From positions 62,001 to 126,000 of the forward strand of contig JAEYYB010000071.1 of the NCBI GenBank assembly GCA_023430975.1: 64,000 bases of DNA. Direction: 5' to 3'. Every line of letters begins with the position of its first letter. Position 1 is the stretch's first letter. This document shows, piece after piece, positions 8,716 through 16,826 of the stretch. Source of the DNA: Bacillota bacterium. GTDB taxonomy: Bacteria > Bacillota > Clostridia > Acetivibrionales > DSM-2933. The notes below the pieces were generated by a model, which saw nothing but the letters and a program-made list of their open reading frames with translations, ran no database searches and was not told where the DNA came from. The position numbers and the translations under genes are program-made.

Positions 8716-9237
8716 TTATTGAGTTTTCCAATTTGAAGTAAACAACTCTTTATTCTTTTCAATTAAATCCTTTGGTATTGTTATATTTGTGCCATCATCT
8801 GTCTTTTCATCCTTCATAATAGGAACAGGGTTACATCCTCCCCTTTGCTGCTCAACCATGTCCATTTTAAATCTATTTCCGCAGTTTTGACAAACCAGAG
8901 CATCTCCTTGCTGTTTATAATAAGCCTTTGGAGAGCCGTTACATACCTGACATGTGTTAAATGCAGTTCTAACAGTTCCATCTGATGCCTTAACAGCTAA
9001 CACTTCCATGTTTGTATCTCCTACCTTAAGCGGATAAAACTTAGCTGTTTCAGTTATTTCGGCCTTTGGAATTACCAAGTCGGCAACTGTACTAGATACA
9101 GGTGAACCTGTTTCGCTTTCTCCTTTACTTTTTCCACTAAAGACAATAATTAATGCCACCACAAATAATACTACTGCAATACTGGAAAATATAACAATGC
9201 TTTTTTTAGATTTATCCATGTTATTTTTTTTACTCAT
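8716..9237 (-). CDS. Membrane-anchored DUF2318-family protein
   Basis: This 173-residue protein has one N-terminal membrane anchor (about residues 13-33) and an extracytoplasmic domain. The pattern TCQVCNG (about residue 97), CQNCGNRF (about 116) and RGGCNPVP (about 132) identifies the DUF2318 family, thought to bind an iron-sulfur cluster or another metal at these cysteines; this function is not established. It is transcribed alone, with its own terminator, divergently from ccdA and tlpA. Its exposed cysteine pairs would be plausible substrates of that thiol-redox pair (inference). An AAAGGTGG site precedes the ATG. Confidence 0.85.
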   Translation of the reverse strand: MSKKNNMDKSKKSIVIFSSIAVVLFVVALIIVFSGKSKGESETGSPVSSTVADLVIPKAEITETAKFYPLKVGDTNMEVLAVKASDGTVRTAFNTCQVCNGSPKAYYKQQGDALVCQNCGNRFKMDMVEQQRGGCNPVPIMKDEKTDDGTNITIPKDLIEKNKELFTSNWKTQ

Positions 9238-9288
9238 ATCACTACCACCTTTTAAAAATTTTATTAAACTTATATTAGCAGGAGTTTG

Positions 9289-9301
9289 TGAAGATTTTAT
9301 G
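9289..9301 (-). promoter_or_regulatory. Candidate operator CATAAAATCTTCA
   Basis: On the minus strand this 13-mer is identical to the site at 8602-8614. It lies 52 bp upstream of the DUF2318 start codon, in the divergent region shared with ccdA. Confidence 0.5.
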
Positions 9302-9332
9302 GAGATATGAAAATATGCATCTTAGAATTCTT

Positions 9333-9345
9333 CATAAGTTCTTCA
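9333..9345 (+). promoter_or_regulatory. Candidate operator CATAAGTTCTTCA (CTTCAT tandem, 11-bp period)
   Basis: The surrounding sequence TTCTTCATAAGTTCTTCATG holds two CTTCAT copies exactly 11 bp apart. It overlaps the expected -35 region of a TATAAT box at 9357-9362, upstream of ccdA. It differs from the two minus-strand sites at two central positions. Confidence 0.5.
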
Positions 9346-9442
9346 TGACTATTGTTTATAATTTATAAAAACATTTGAATAAGCATAATGTTTCAAAACA
9401 AATAATAATGGGTATGTTTTATTAGCTGGAGGTGATTATGCC

Positions 9443-10144
9443 ATGGAAAATATATCCTTCGTATTGGCCTTTTCAGCAGGCTTGCTTTCATTTCTGTCAC
9501 CGTGTGTACTGCCTTTGATTCCCGCATACATAAGCTATCTTACCGGTTCTGCTGTAACTGAAATAACATCTGGAAAGGATAGATTTAACCTGCATTATAA
9601 GTCTGTAGGGTTTGTTATAGGTTTTTCAATAATTTTCATAACGATGGGTGCATCAGTGAGTTCATTAGGAAAATTGTTTTCAGAAAATCAAGTTTTGTTT
9701 CGGCAAGTAGGCGGAATAATTATAATTGTTTTTGGCCTTCATACTATAGGATTATTTAAAATAAATATGCTGTACAGAGAAAAAAGACTGCTTCCATTTG
9801 GTACAAGTAAAAATGTCAGCTCAGTATTTATTGGAATGGCATTTGCTACCGGATGGACACCCTGTATCGGCCCAATCCTTTCAACCATCCTGATTTATGC
9901 TGGTAGCCAGGACACAATTGGAAAAGGTATCTTATTACTTACAACATACTCACTTGGTCTTGCCGTACCATTTTTATTAACTGCACTGGCAATTGATAAT
10001 TTCTCAGTGTATTTTAAGAAATTCTCCAGATTTCTACCTGCAGTCTCTGCTGTAAGTGGAATTTTGATGATTATTATGGGCGTTTTAATTTTTACAAACA
10101 AACTCACCATACTTAGCCGTTACTTAAACTTTTTTAACCTTTAG
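9443..10144 (+). CDS. ccdA: Cytochrome c biogenesis / thiol-disulfide transporter CcdA
   Basis: This 233-residue polytopic protein of the DsbD/CcdA family carries reducing equivalents from cytoplasmic thioredoxin across the membrane. The two redox cysteines are visible in LSPCVLPLIPAY (about residue 20) and GWTPCIGPIL (about residue 139), and about six membrane segments can be traced. An ATG five bases upstream is out of frame; the ATG at 9443 follows GGAGG at a spacing of about 10. The tlpA-type gene begins 16 bp downstream and is the likely extracytoplasmic acceptor. No cytochrome c maturation genes are nearby, so the role may be thiol reduction in general. Confidence 0.92.
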   Translation: MENISFVLAFSAGLLSFLSPCVLPLIPAYISYLTGSAVTEITSGKDRFNLHYKSVGFVIGFSIIFITMGASVSSLGKLFSENQVLFRQVGGIIIIVFGLHTIGLFKINMLYREKRLLPFGTSKNVSSVFIGMAFATGWTPCIGPILSTILIYAGSQDTIGKGILLLTTYSLGLAVPFLLTALAIDNFSVYFKKFSRFLPAVSAVSGILMIIMGVLIFTNKLTILSRYLNFFNL

Positions 10145-10160
10145 GAGGGAGTAAAACATT

Positions 10161-10739
10161 ATGAAAAAGAACATATTAATTTGGGGTACAGCATTTATTT
10201 TAGTAGTTGTTGCTATATTTGTTACAACGAACTATAAGAAAGATAATGGAAGGATAAACAATATATCAGAAAGCCCTCAGGCCGGATCTCAGAACAAGCC
10301 TTCTTCCAATGATACTACTGAAGCTAACAAAGCCATAGGCTTTACATTATCTGATTTAGATGGTAATAAGGTATCACTAAAAGATCTTCGTGGAAAAAAT
10401 GTATATCTGAACTTCTGGGCAACGTGGTGCCCACCATGCCGCAAAGAAATGCCTGCCATAGAAAAGGTATATCAGGATTATAAAGATAAGGGACTGGTTA
10501 TCCTTGCAATCGATTTAGGTGAAGATAAGGAAACTGTAAAAAACTTTATTAATGAAAACAGATATAGCTTTAAGGTACTTTTGGATTCCGATCAAAGCAT
10601 TTCATCCAAGTACAACATATCTGCCATACCTGTATCTTATTTTATAGACAAGGACGGAAATATTGTTAACAAAAGAGTCGGAGCTATAGAGGAAGATGAA
10701 ATGCGGCAATACATCAAAGATTTAGTTGATAAAAAATAA
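10161..10739 (+). CDS. TlpA/ResA-family membrane-anchored thioredoxin
   Basis: This 192-residue protein has an N-terminal membrane anchor (about residues 5-22), a low-complexity linker and a thioredoxin-like domain with the active site FWATWCPPCRKEMP (about residues 86-99). The cis-proline region is ISAIPVSYFID. It should reduce disulfides outside the membrane, recharged by CcdA. An AGGAGGG site lies before the ATG and the gene follows ccdA by 16 bp. ResA- and TlpA-type proteins differ in target, and the sequence alone does not decide. Confidence 0.9.
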   Translation: MKKNILIWGTAFILVVVAIFVTTNYKKDNGRINNISESPQAGSQNKPSSNDTTEANKAIGFTLSDLDGNKVSLKDLRGKNVYLNFWATWCPPCRKEMPAIEKVYQDYKDKGLVILAIDLGEDKETVKNFINENRYSFKVLLDSDQSISSKYNISAIPVSYFIDKDGNIVNKRVGAIEEDEMRQYIKDLVDKK

Positions 10740-10888
10740 ACACTTACATCACAAATGCTTTAGTAATTTAACAGGATCATTAATCTATATATTTCCCCTT
10801 AAGCATCATGGAATATTTACAATGTCTGTAATTTGATTTTCACTGCAAAACACTTTAAATGGATTGCATTTCCAAAGCCTGATATATA

Positions 10889-10897
10889 TGTTATAAT
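10889..10897 (+). promoter_or_regulatory. Extended -10 promoter for the DUF554 gene
   Basis: TG-T-TATAAT at 10889-10897 is a consensus extended -10 element. No good -35 at normal spacing is seen. Transcription would begin about 60 bases before the GTG at 10963. Confidence 0.55.
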
Positions 10898-10962
10898 ACT
10901 TTATGTTATGCTAAATGAGATTAATCGGCTTTTATGTAGGTATGTAGAATGGAGGATATAAG

Positions 10963-11652
10963 GTGATAGGTGTAATTGTTAATACGGCAGCAGTTATCAT
11001 AGGAAGTATAATCGGTCTTATGCTTAAGAAAGGAATTCCTAAAAAGTTCACTGATGCAGTGATGCTTGGAATAGGTTTATGCACCATTTACATAGGAATA
11101 TCCGGAACATTAAAGGGAAAAAACACCTTAATACTTATAATTTCCATAGTTATAGGGGCTATTCTAGGAACATGGATGGATATCGACAAAAGAATAAACA
11201 CCATGGGCGATTGGATTGGCCAAAAATTTAAATCCTCATCCGAATCTGTTTCAGTAGCTGAAGGCTTTGTTACAGCCAGTCTTTTGTTCTGTATAGGTGC
11301 AATGACAATTGTAGGTTCTTTAAATGCAGGACTATCCGGAGATAATGAGATGCTTTTTACTAAATCGGTACTTGATTTAATATCATCCACAATGCTTTGT
11401 GTAAGTCTTGGTATCGGTGTATTATTTTCTGCATCTTTCGTTTTGGTATTTCAAGGCTCTATTGTTTTGTTGGCACAGTTTTTACAGCCTATATTAAACG
11501 ATTCTGCTATTGCTGAAATCACATGTACAGGCTCTCTGATGATTATTGCTCTTGGACTGAATATCATCGGCCTTACCAAAATCAAGGTAGCAAATTATCT
11601 TCCAGGAATTATTGTTGCACCTATTTTATGCTGGATAGCGACATTAATATAA
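10963..11652 (+). CDS. DUF554-family membrane protein
   Basis: This 229-residue polytopic protein matches the DUF554 (YdfK-like) family. It starts with GVIVNTAAVIIGSIIGLMLK and has a conserved FCIGAMTIVGSLNAGL segment and an NIIGLTKIKVANYLPG C-terminal region. About six to seven hydrophobic segments are present. The family's function is unknown; transport is a guess. The start is GTG, with ATGGAGGATATAAG before it. It is monocistronic, with a candidate terminator at 11745-11790. Confidence 0.87.
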   Translation: MIGVIVNTAAVIIGSIIGLMLKKGIPKKFTDAVMLGIGLCTIYIGISGTLKGKNTLILIISIVIGAILGTWMDIDKRINTMGDWIGQKFKSSSESVSVAEGFVTASLLFCIGAMTIVGSLNAGLSGDNEMLFTKSVLDLISSTMLCVSLGIGVLFSASFVLVFQGSIVLLAQFLQPILNDSAIAEITCTGSLMIIALGLNIIGLTKIKVANYLPGIIVAPILCWIATLI

Positions 11653-11744
11653 TACATAATGTTGTTTCCTAATTCATATATAATCAAAATAGCTGCGACT
11701 TTGGTAAGTCCGCTTAATAAATGTGATTCGATATTTCCAATTGT

Positions 11745-11790
11745 AGCATTTTGGCATCCAATTTATGACCATTCAGCAAAATGCTTTTTT
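11745..11790 (+). terminator. Candidate terminator after the DUF554 gene
   Basis: Stem AGCATTTT (11745-11752) with AAAATGCT (11778-11785), followed by a run of Ts. The 25-base loop is long, so the call is moderate. Confidence 0.5.
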
Positions 11791-11807
11791 CATGGCATTC
11801 AAGCACA

Positions 11808-12164
11808 TTAGCCAGTAACAAAGCCCATAAAACTTTCAATAAAATCAAAAGGACTATTTTCAAGATATATAGAATTGAATTCTCTTATAAACCTAACTCC
11901 TTCAATTGGAATAATAGCTAATGTTCCCGATTCTACTTCACGCTTAACAGCTTCTTTTGAAATAATTGTATATCCCAAGTTTGCTTCTACCAAGGATTTT
12001 ATAGCTCCGATGCTACCCATTTCCATATAGATCTTCATGTCCACAATATTATACCCAAGCTCCTTAAGCTTATTTTCAAAAATCATTCTAGTTCCTGAGC
12101 CCTTTTCCCGCAGAATAAGCTTACCATCATTTAAGATTTCATTTATTTTTACTTTTTCTCTCAT
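11808..12164 (-). pseudogene. LysR-type regulator, C-terminal fragment
   Basis: The 118-codon reading frame matches only the second half of a LysR-family effector-binding domain: LILREKGSGTRMIFENKL, then EANLGYTIISKEAV. The DNA-binding helix-turn-helix and about the first 170 residues are missing. The frame upstream of 12164 shows no LysR-like sequence, and the ATG has no convincing ribosome site. This is best read as a decayed gene. It lies on the left side of the mobile island, so island insertion or deletion may have removed the 5' part. Confidence 0.75.
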
Positions 12165-12677
12165 TATATGGTTCAGGGTTGTTTTTTGTTGTTTGCATTA
12201 CTGTATTCTTTATCAGGCGGTATAAAAAGTAAGTAATAACAAATCCATTTTATGATGTTCTCTTTCCTTAAAACCTCATCCATTATTTACAATAACGAGC
12301 TTTACAGTTTTGCCCATACTTTATTATCCAAAGCACCCTCTTTTGAGCAATTAAGCAGACAAGTCTAGAAAAAGTAACGGCACCGTTAAATCTAATCCTA
12401 AAGAGGTTTTAAAAGCTGCCAAAAATGATTTTGGCAGCTTAGCACTTCAAAATAGCTCTTTCTTACAAACTCATTAAAATATTTTCAAGTAAAGATTCAT
12501 ATGTTGTTCACCATAGTTAGCTCGTTAGATATGCATTCTTATAAAGCGAGAACTTGCTCTATTTTCTATAGTTCGAAGATACAACAGTATAAGACTTTAT
12601 TTCTGCCCGAGGTCTCCTTCTTTACGTATAGCAGCCTGGGCCCCCGCAATCAAATACCAACAATCTCATTTTTTCAC
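12165..12677. other. Decayed intergenic region left of the island
   Basis: No convincing gene is present. It contains a perfect 12-bp hairpin (12413-12440, AAGCTGCCAAAA/TTTTGGCAGCTT) with only TTTT after it on the minus strand. It also has a minus-strand reading tail at 12597-12651 (IAGAQAAIRKEGDLGQK then stop) that resembles the C-terminus of the ppdK product in this window. The rest looks like eroded sequence. Confidence 0.5.
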
Positions 12678-12691
12678 ATTATGGAACACTT
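12678..12691 (-). repeat. Island-flanking 14-bp inverted repeat (left)
   Basis: ATTATGGAACACTT is the exact reverse complement of AAGTGTTCCATAAT found twice on the other side of the island (16951-16964 and 16976-16989). It lies 28 bp beyond the end of the DUF2971 gene. It may be the island terminus or a recombinase site. Confidence 0.6.
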
Positions 12692-12719
12692 CTTGTTATC
12701 AAGTGTGTCAAAATACGCC

Positions 12720-13565
12720 TCATATCATATATGGTGAATAAATCATTTCAAAGTCATCACTGTTATTGTTTATGTCCATCTTAAAAATCTCAATTCCTAA
12801 TTTCTTTGATACTGAATATAGCTTTCTATTATTTCTGTTACTACAATTTTTACCTAAATAAATTGCTTTTGCCCTAACACCTGTTTCATTAAGCAAAATT
12901 CTTTTTCCAAATGACACTTTATCTATGTTAGGATATAATATTCTATATTCATTTTCGTGCCGCCATGCTTTATGTTTTCTACAAAGTGCATTGATGATTA
13001 TAAATTGATATTTTAATAACTCTGCATCATTAGGAGGTATTTTACCTTCAACTGCCTGCGCCGCAAGATGAATAAAATTTGCAATAATAGAAGCAATCTT
13101 ATGTCTCCCTGCTTCATAAATAGCAGGATATAATACTATAGGACTAACTACCTCATATTCAATGCAAATCCCATGATGGTTATTTGCGTAGTATGCCCAC
13201 ATAGGCATATTATTTAAAGGATGTATATCATTCCCCACAGAAGAAAAACTAATAACTAAAAAGCTATTATTTATATTTTCAACATATTTTTCAACTACTT
13301 CTAATGTGTTTCCTGATTCTATTATTTTTTTCTCATCTAAATAGATTGATTTAAATTCAAATGGGTCGTTTAGGCTTGAATATTTAGATGCCCATATACA
13401 ATTTTCTTCGATTGTTTCTATATTTCTACTGTTTATCTCCGGGTTGCCTCTATCATATAATGGTAAAAATTTAAAAACACTCGTAGGAGCCTCTGTCATT
13501 CTATATTTTTCAGCATCATCAATGCTGTTTTGAGCTAAATCAATGTATTTATTTATATCAATCAC
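12720..13565 (-). CDS. DUF2971-domain protein
   Basis: This 281-residue protein matches the DUF2971 family: CIWASKYSSLNDPFEF near the N-terminus, ISFSSVGND, then MPMWAYYANNHHGICIEYE, and the charged KHAWRHENEYRILYP-type segment (KAWRHENEYRILYP here). The biochemical function is unknown. DUF2971 genes are scattered, strain-specific, and often lie in mobile or defence-rich regions, which fits its position next to a recombinase. The start is GTG after AGGGGGAG. It is the last gene of the island set and has no obvious terminator directly after it. Confidence 0.85.
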   Translation of the reverse strand: MIDINKYIDLAQNSIDDAEKYRMTEAPTSVFKFLPLYDRGNPEINSRNIETIEENCIWASKYSSLNDPFEFKSIYLDEKKIIESGNTLEVVEKYVENINNSFLVISFSSVGNDIHPLNNMPMWAYYANNHHGICIEYEVVSPIVLYPAIYEAGRHKIASIIANFIHLAAQAVEGKIPPNDAELLKYQFIIINALCRKHKAWRHENEYRILYPNIDKVSFGKRILLNETGVRAKAIYLGKNCSNRNNRKLYSVSKKLGIEIFKMDINNNSDDFEMIYSPYMI

Positions 13566-13628
13566 ATGACTCCCCCTTATCTTTCTGTCTTTTAAGCTTT
13601 TTTATTGTAATAACCATTATAATAACAG

Positions 13629-14090
13629 TTATTTAACACCCCTCAAAGCGTCTCTTTGTGCTTTAAGGTCTTTTTGGATTGCATTAATATTTGACTGTAA
13701 TTTTTCAAATTCATTGCTATTTTTACATTCATATTGTCCGCCTATCACCTTGTCTATGTATCCTATTGGCTCTCTACACAAATCAAGCGTGTTATTAAAT
13801 TTTTGTGGAATTTCTGTCTCAATATTTTGAAGATGTTCTTTAATTTTCTTATACTTCTTTTTTATTGTTTCTTCACTCGTCCCTCTGTTATCTCCAAATA
13901 TACTTAGAATCTGATTATATACTTCCTTAGATTTTATTATCTCAGTTAATGCCATATCAATCTTTTCTATATCTTCAATAAGAATTATCTTATGATAATA
14001 TTTTTTTGTTTTGCACCAAGCTATAAATGATGCTATTGCACATGCAACTGTTACTATTGTACCGAATAAAGAAGCAATATTCCAGAACAT
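13629..14090 (-). CDS. Unknown small membrane protein with coiled coil
   Basis: This 153-residue protein is not recognised. It has one N-terminal membrane segment (about residues 5-26), followed by a basic stretch and a long, charged, probably coiled-coil region rich in Lys, Glu and Ile that should face the cytoplasm. Its ATG overlaps the stop codon of the upstream gene by one base (TAATG), so translation is probably coupled. It belongs to the island cargo. Such membrane-anchored coiled-coil proteins occur in many systems, and no function is proposed. Confidence 0.65.
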   Translation of the reverse strand: MFWNIASLFGTIVTVACAIASFIAWCKTKKYYHKIILIEDIEKIDMALTEIIKSKEVYNQILSIFGDNRGTSEETIKKKYKKIKEHLQNIETEIPQKFNNTLDLCREPIGYIDKVIGGQYECKNSNEFEKLQSNINAIQKDLKAQRDALRGVK

Positions 14091-14485
14091 TAATCTTCGC
14101 CCTTTCTACATCTTTCCATATAATGGGCATACTTTTGCATATCACCATATAATGCAGGAAATACTTCTTCCCATCTGCCATCTTCCATAAATGATTGTGC
14201 CAGTGATTCACAAAAATGGTAGTCACCATCTTTACCTGTAATCCTATAAACCTTTGTCTCAAAATTACCGTGATATACCTTTTCACCATTGTCTATCATC
14301 TTCCTGAACTCATCCATCAAATCCATCAGTCGAGTATATTGGTTATGAGTTATGTTATATTCAAATATAAGTCTACTTGTGTTGGTATTTTCAGATAGTA
14401 ACTGTACCTTAAATTCCACCATGGCAAGTCTTTCCTCTAACTCTGCATTTTTTGCTTCCAATTCAGCTATTCTTTCTTCACTCAC
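14090..14485 (-). CDS. Unknown protein with N-terminal coiled coil
   Basis: This 131-residue soluble protein starts with a short leucine-zipper-like coiled coil (RIAELEAKNAELEERLAMVE). A helical domain follows, with aromatic-rich segments (YHFCESLAQSFMEDGRWEEV). It loosely recalls the DUF1878 family of small Firmicute proteins, but I cannot confirm that. The start is GTG with a GGGGGG stretch 7 bases upstream. It is translationally coupled to the membrane protein gene that follows. Confidence 0.6.
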   Translation of the reverse strand: MSEERIAELEAKNAELEERLAMVEFKVQLLSENTNTSRLIFEYNITHNQYTRLMDLMDEFRKMIDNGEKVYHGNFETKVYRITGKDGDYHFCESLAQSFMEDGRWEEVFPALYGDMQKYAHYMERCRKGED

Positions 14486-14508
14486 GATAAATCCCCCCTT
14501 ATTTTAAA

Positions 14509-14913
14509 TTAATTAAAGATTTCTTCTAACTTTCGTTGTATTAAATCTCGTGAACTGTATTTATTACTATTATATATAGCACATTCACTGTCATTTCTTT
14601 GAGCAAAGCTTAGTTTATATGTAATTGATGAAGACTGACTGTTAAAATAATCCTCGACCATTTTCAAATTTTCCTTTGCCTGTGCCTTTTCTACCTCTGT
14701 CTTACTATTTTCTACACAATTTTTTTCATACTCACTAAAAGTCACTTTTGTTATAAAAGAGTATTCCTTGCTATGTATGATTCCTGTTCGCCTAAAGCTT
14801 AAAAATATGTCTCTGTTTGATTGAAGAATTTTAAGTATTTCTTCCTTAGTTAATGGCTGCTTCCCATAATAAACTGTAGTTTTAAAATCTTTATTTATTG
14901 ATTCCTGCCCCAT
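14509..14913 (-). CDS. Unknown 134-residue protein
   Basis: No family was recognised. The protein is hydrophilic, with no membrane segment or metal-binding motif. The central stretch (about residues 65-90) is charged and helical, and the C-terminus (SSRDLIQRKLEEIFN) is amphipathic. AGGGGTG precedes the ATG. It is the first gene of the four-gene island cargo, which reads in the same direction as the recombinase and begins 170 bp downstream of it. Confidence 0.6.
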   Translation of the reverse strand: MGQESINKDFKTTVYYGKQPLTKEEILKILQSNRDIFLSFRRTGIIHSKEYSFITKVTFSEYEKNCVENSKTEVEKAQAKENLKMVEDYFNSQSSSITYKLSFAQRNDSECAIYNSNKYSSRDLIQRKLEEIFN

Positions 14914-15044
14914 AATTGCACCCCTATTAGCAAAAAGCCTTTATTTTATTTCCTGTTATATCAGATCTCAATGTACATACAGATTATACCAGAATATTCA
15001 CCCAATTTGAAGATAATCTTAATTTATTGTTGAAACAAAAAGAA

Positions 15045-15070
15045 TGACCCTACCCGATTGGATAAGGTCA
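15045..15070 (-). terminator. Intrinsic terminator of the serine recombinase gene
   Basis: On the minus strand an 11-bp stem (TGACCTTATCC with GGGTAGGGTCA, two wobble pairs) with an AATC loop is followed by TTCTTTTTG. It lies 14 bp after the recombinase stop codon and separates it from the cargo genes. Confidence 0.8.
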
Positions 15071-15083
15071 TGGTCATTAATGA

Positions 15084-16826
15084 TTATCTCACATAAACGC
15101 TGTACCTAATGTCATTCCATCTACTAGGCTTGATATGTTTACCATACTTATGCCTATATTCTATCGCCCGTTCAACACTTATTACTGCATCAAACACCAG
15201 TGTATACTTTGAATCCCTGATTTCTATGCTCTTTTCTCTTTTCACCTCGTATTTCTCATTCAGATAGAAGCTGAATAAATCACTGGTTTCTGAAAGATTT
15301 AAGAACCATTCGTACTCATTGTCATTTCGCACTATGACCTTATCAACAAACTGGTTGATTAAGCTATCATCAAGTTTTTCTGTATCAAAATTTATCAGCT
15401 GCTCAAGAGTTCCCCTTATATGACCCAATTTCATTTCCAAGTTCTTTTCTGCTAAATCTAAGCCCCCACTTATACGTTCCAGTTCTTCCGTAGCTTCTTT
15501 AACGACCTCATTATACTGTTCCCGACGCTTAACAAACTCTTGCTTTTCAATTGCTCCGTCAGTGTATAAATCAATGAGCCTACTAATCTTCTGTTCATTT
15601 TTGTCTATCCTAGACTCAAGCTCTCTGACTCTATCACTGTTATCTACTTCATCATCAACGAAGCTATCTTTAATGAGTTCAAAAGCCCTTATTACTGATT
15701 CTTTGCGATAGCCCCATATTTCTTCAAGGGTATCTTTTATCATGAGTTCCAAATGCCATCCGCTTATTGACTTCCTACTACATGCCCCCTCCAAAGGTAG
15801 ACCATTGGCCTGCCTATATTCTGTTGTATTGTTTACAATTCTGTTTCTACACGCATACCCTTTTACGACTTCCCCTGTATCCTTGTATTTCCTCCACTGA
15901 TACTGTTGAAATCTTGAACCACAACCACACTCGAATAGGTTCATCCATTTATCCACAGGAGGATTGTAGGCTTTAGGGCCAGGGTTCTTAGCTGCTCTCC
16001 CTGCTCTTATTTCAGCCACTTTTTCAAAATCCTTGACTGAAATTATTGCCTCATAGTTTCCTACTATTACAACATAGTCATCTTTTTTATTCTTAACAAC
16101 CTTATGTTCCAAATAATCTACCACAGTCGTTTGCTGCTGATTCTGTTTTCCGGTGTAAAATGGGTTCCCCAGAATTCTACTGATTGTTGACTCGAACCAT
16201 TTCACCTGACCAACTGAATTTTTTCTTCCTGCTTTGGTCAACTCTAATTTAATAGTACGAATGCCTTTACCTTCCAAGTACCACCGGAATATCATACGAA
16301 CTGTCTCGGCCTGTTCTTCATCAATTATGAATGCCCCATCTTCTTTTCTTCTGTTATAGCCAAGTATGTTACCAGTTCCGTATAATGTCCCTTTTTCATG
16401 CCTTGAAATGTATTGACCTGCTTTCACACGTTCACTGAGCTTTCTGCTTTCTTCCTGTGCATTCGCCGCCATGTTTGTAAGTCTAAGTTCACCGTCTTTA
16501 TCAAAAGTGCTAATGTCATCTTCGATGAAATAAACTTCTACACCTAATTCCTTAAGCATTTTTGTGTATGTAAGCGTTTCGAGTGTATTACGAGCAAATC
16601 TACTTACTTCACGGGTGATTATCAAATCAAACTTTCCTTGTTTTGCATCTTCAATCATACGTAAGAAGTGCGTCCTTTTCTTTGCTTGGGTGCCTGTTAT
16701 CCCCTTATCGAAGTATTTACCTACTACAATCCATGAAGGGTGTTTTTCAACTTGTTTGTCATACCAAAGTATCTGATTTTGAAAAGCTGATAACTGCGCT
16801 CTTTTCATGAAATACTCGCTCCACAT
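15084..16826 (-). CDS. Large serine recombinase lacking its catalytic N-terminus
   Basis: The protein (580 residues from 16826, or 574 from the better-supported ATG at 16808 with GGAG upstream) is a large serine recombinase. It has the end of the resolvase domain (KYFDKGITGTQAKKR, IITREVSRFARNTLETL), a recombinase domain, a zinc-ribbon-like region (CGCGSRF, YACRNR) and a C-terminal coiled coil. Family members begin about 35 residues earlier with a YxRVS segment carrying the nucleophilic serine. That segment is missing: the frame has a stop four codons before the first ATG. Strand exchange by this protein is therefore doubtful. Upstream DNA encodes a different resolvase start in another frame (16759-16908). 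Confidence 0.85.
   Translation of the reverse strand: MWSEYFMKRAQLSAFQNQILWYDKQVEKHPSWIVVGKYFDKGITGTQAKKRTHFLRMIEDAKQGKFDLIITREVSRFARNTLETLTYTKMLKELGVEVYFIEDDISTFDKDGELRLTNMAANAQEESRKLSERVKAGQYISRHEKGTLYGTGNILGYNRRKEDGAFIIDEEQAETVRMIFRWYLEGKGIRTIKLELTKAGRKNSVGQVKWFESTISRILGNPFYTGKQNQQQTTVVDYLEHKVVKNKKDDYVVIVGNYEAIISVKDFEKVAEIRAGRAAKNPGPKAYNPPVDKWMNLFECGCGSRFQQYQWRKYKDTGEVVKGYACRNRIVNNTTEYRQANGLPLEGACSRKSISGWHLELMIKDTLEEIWGYRKESVIRAFELIKDSFVDDEVDNSDRVRELESRIDKNEQKISRLIDLYTDGAIEKQEFVKRREQYNEVVKEATEELERISGGLDLAEKNLEMKLGHIRGTLEQLINFDTEKLDDSLINQFVDKVIVRNDNEYEWFLNLSETSDLFSFYLNEKYEVKREKSIEIRDSKYTLVFDAVISVERAIEYRHKYGKHIKPSRWNDIRYSVYVR

Noticed and set aside
12413..12440. Perfect 12-bp hairpin as a strong terminator
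   Set aside because: The stem is perfect, but only four Ts follow on the minus strand and none on the plus strand, and no gene ends nearby.
12501..12737. 78-codon plus-strand frame left of the island
   Set aside because: No ribosome site and no protein-like composition; it overlaps a decayed region and the 3' end of the DUF2971 gene.
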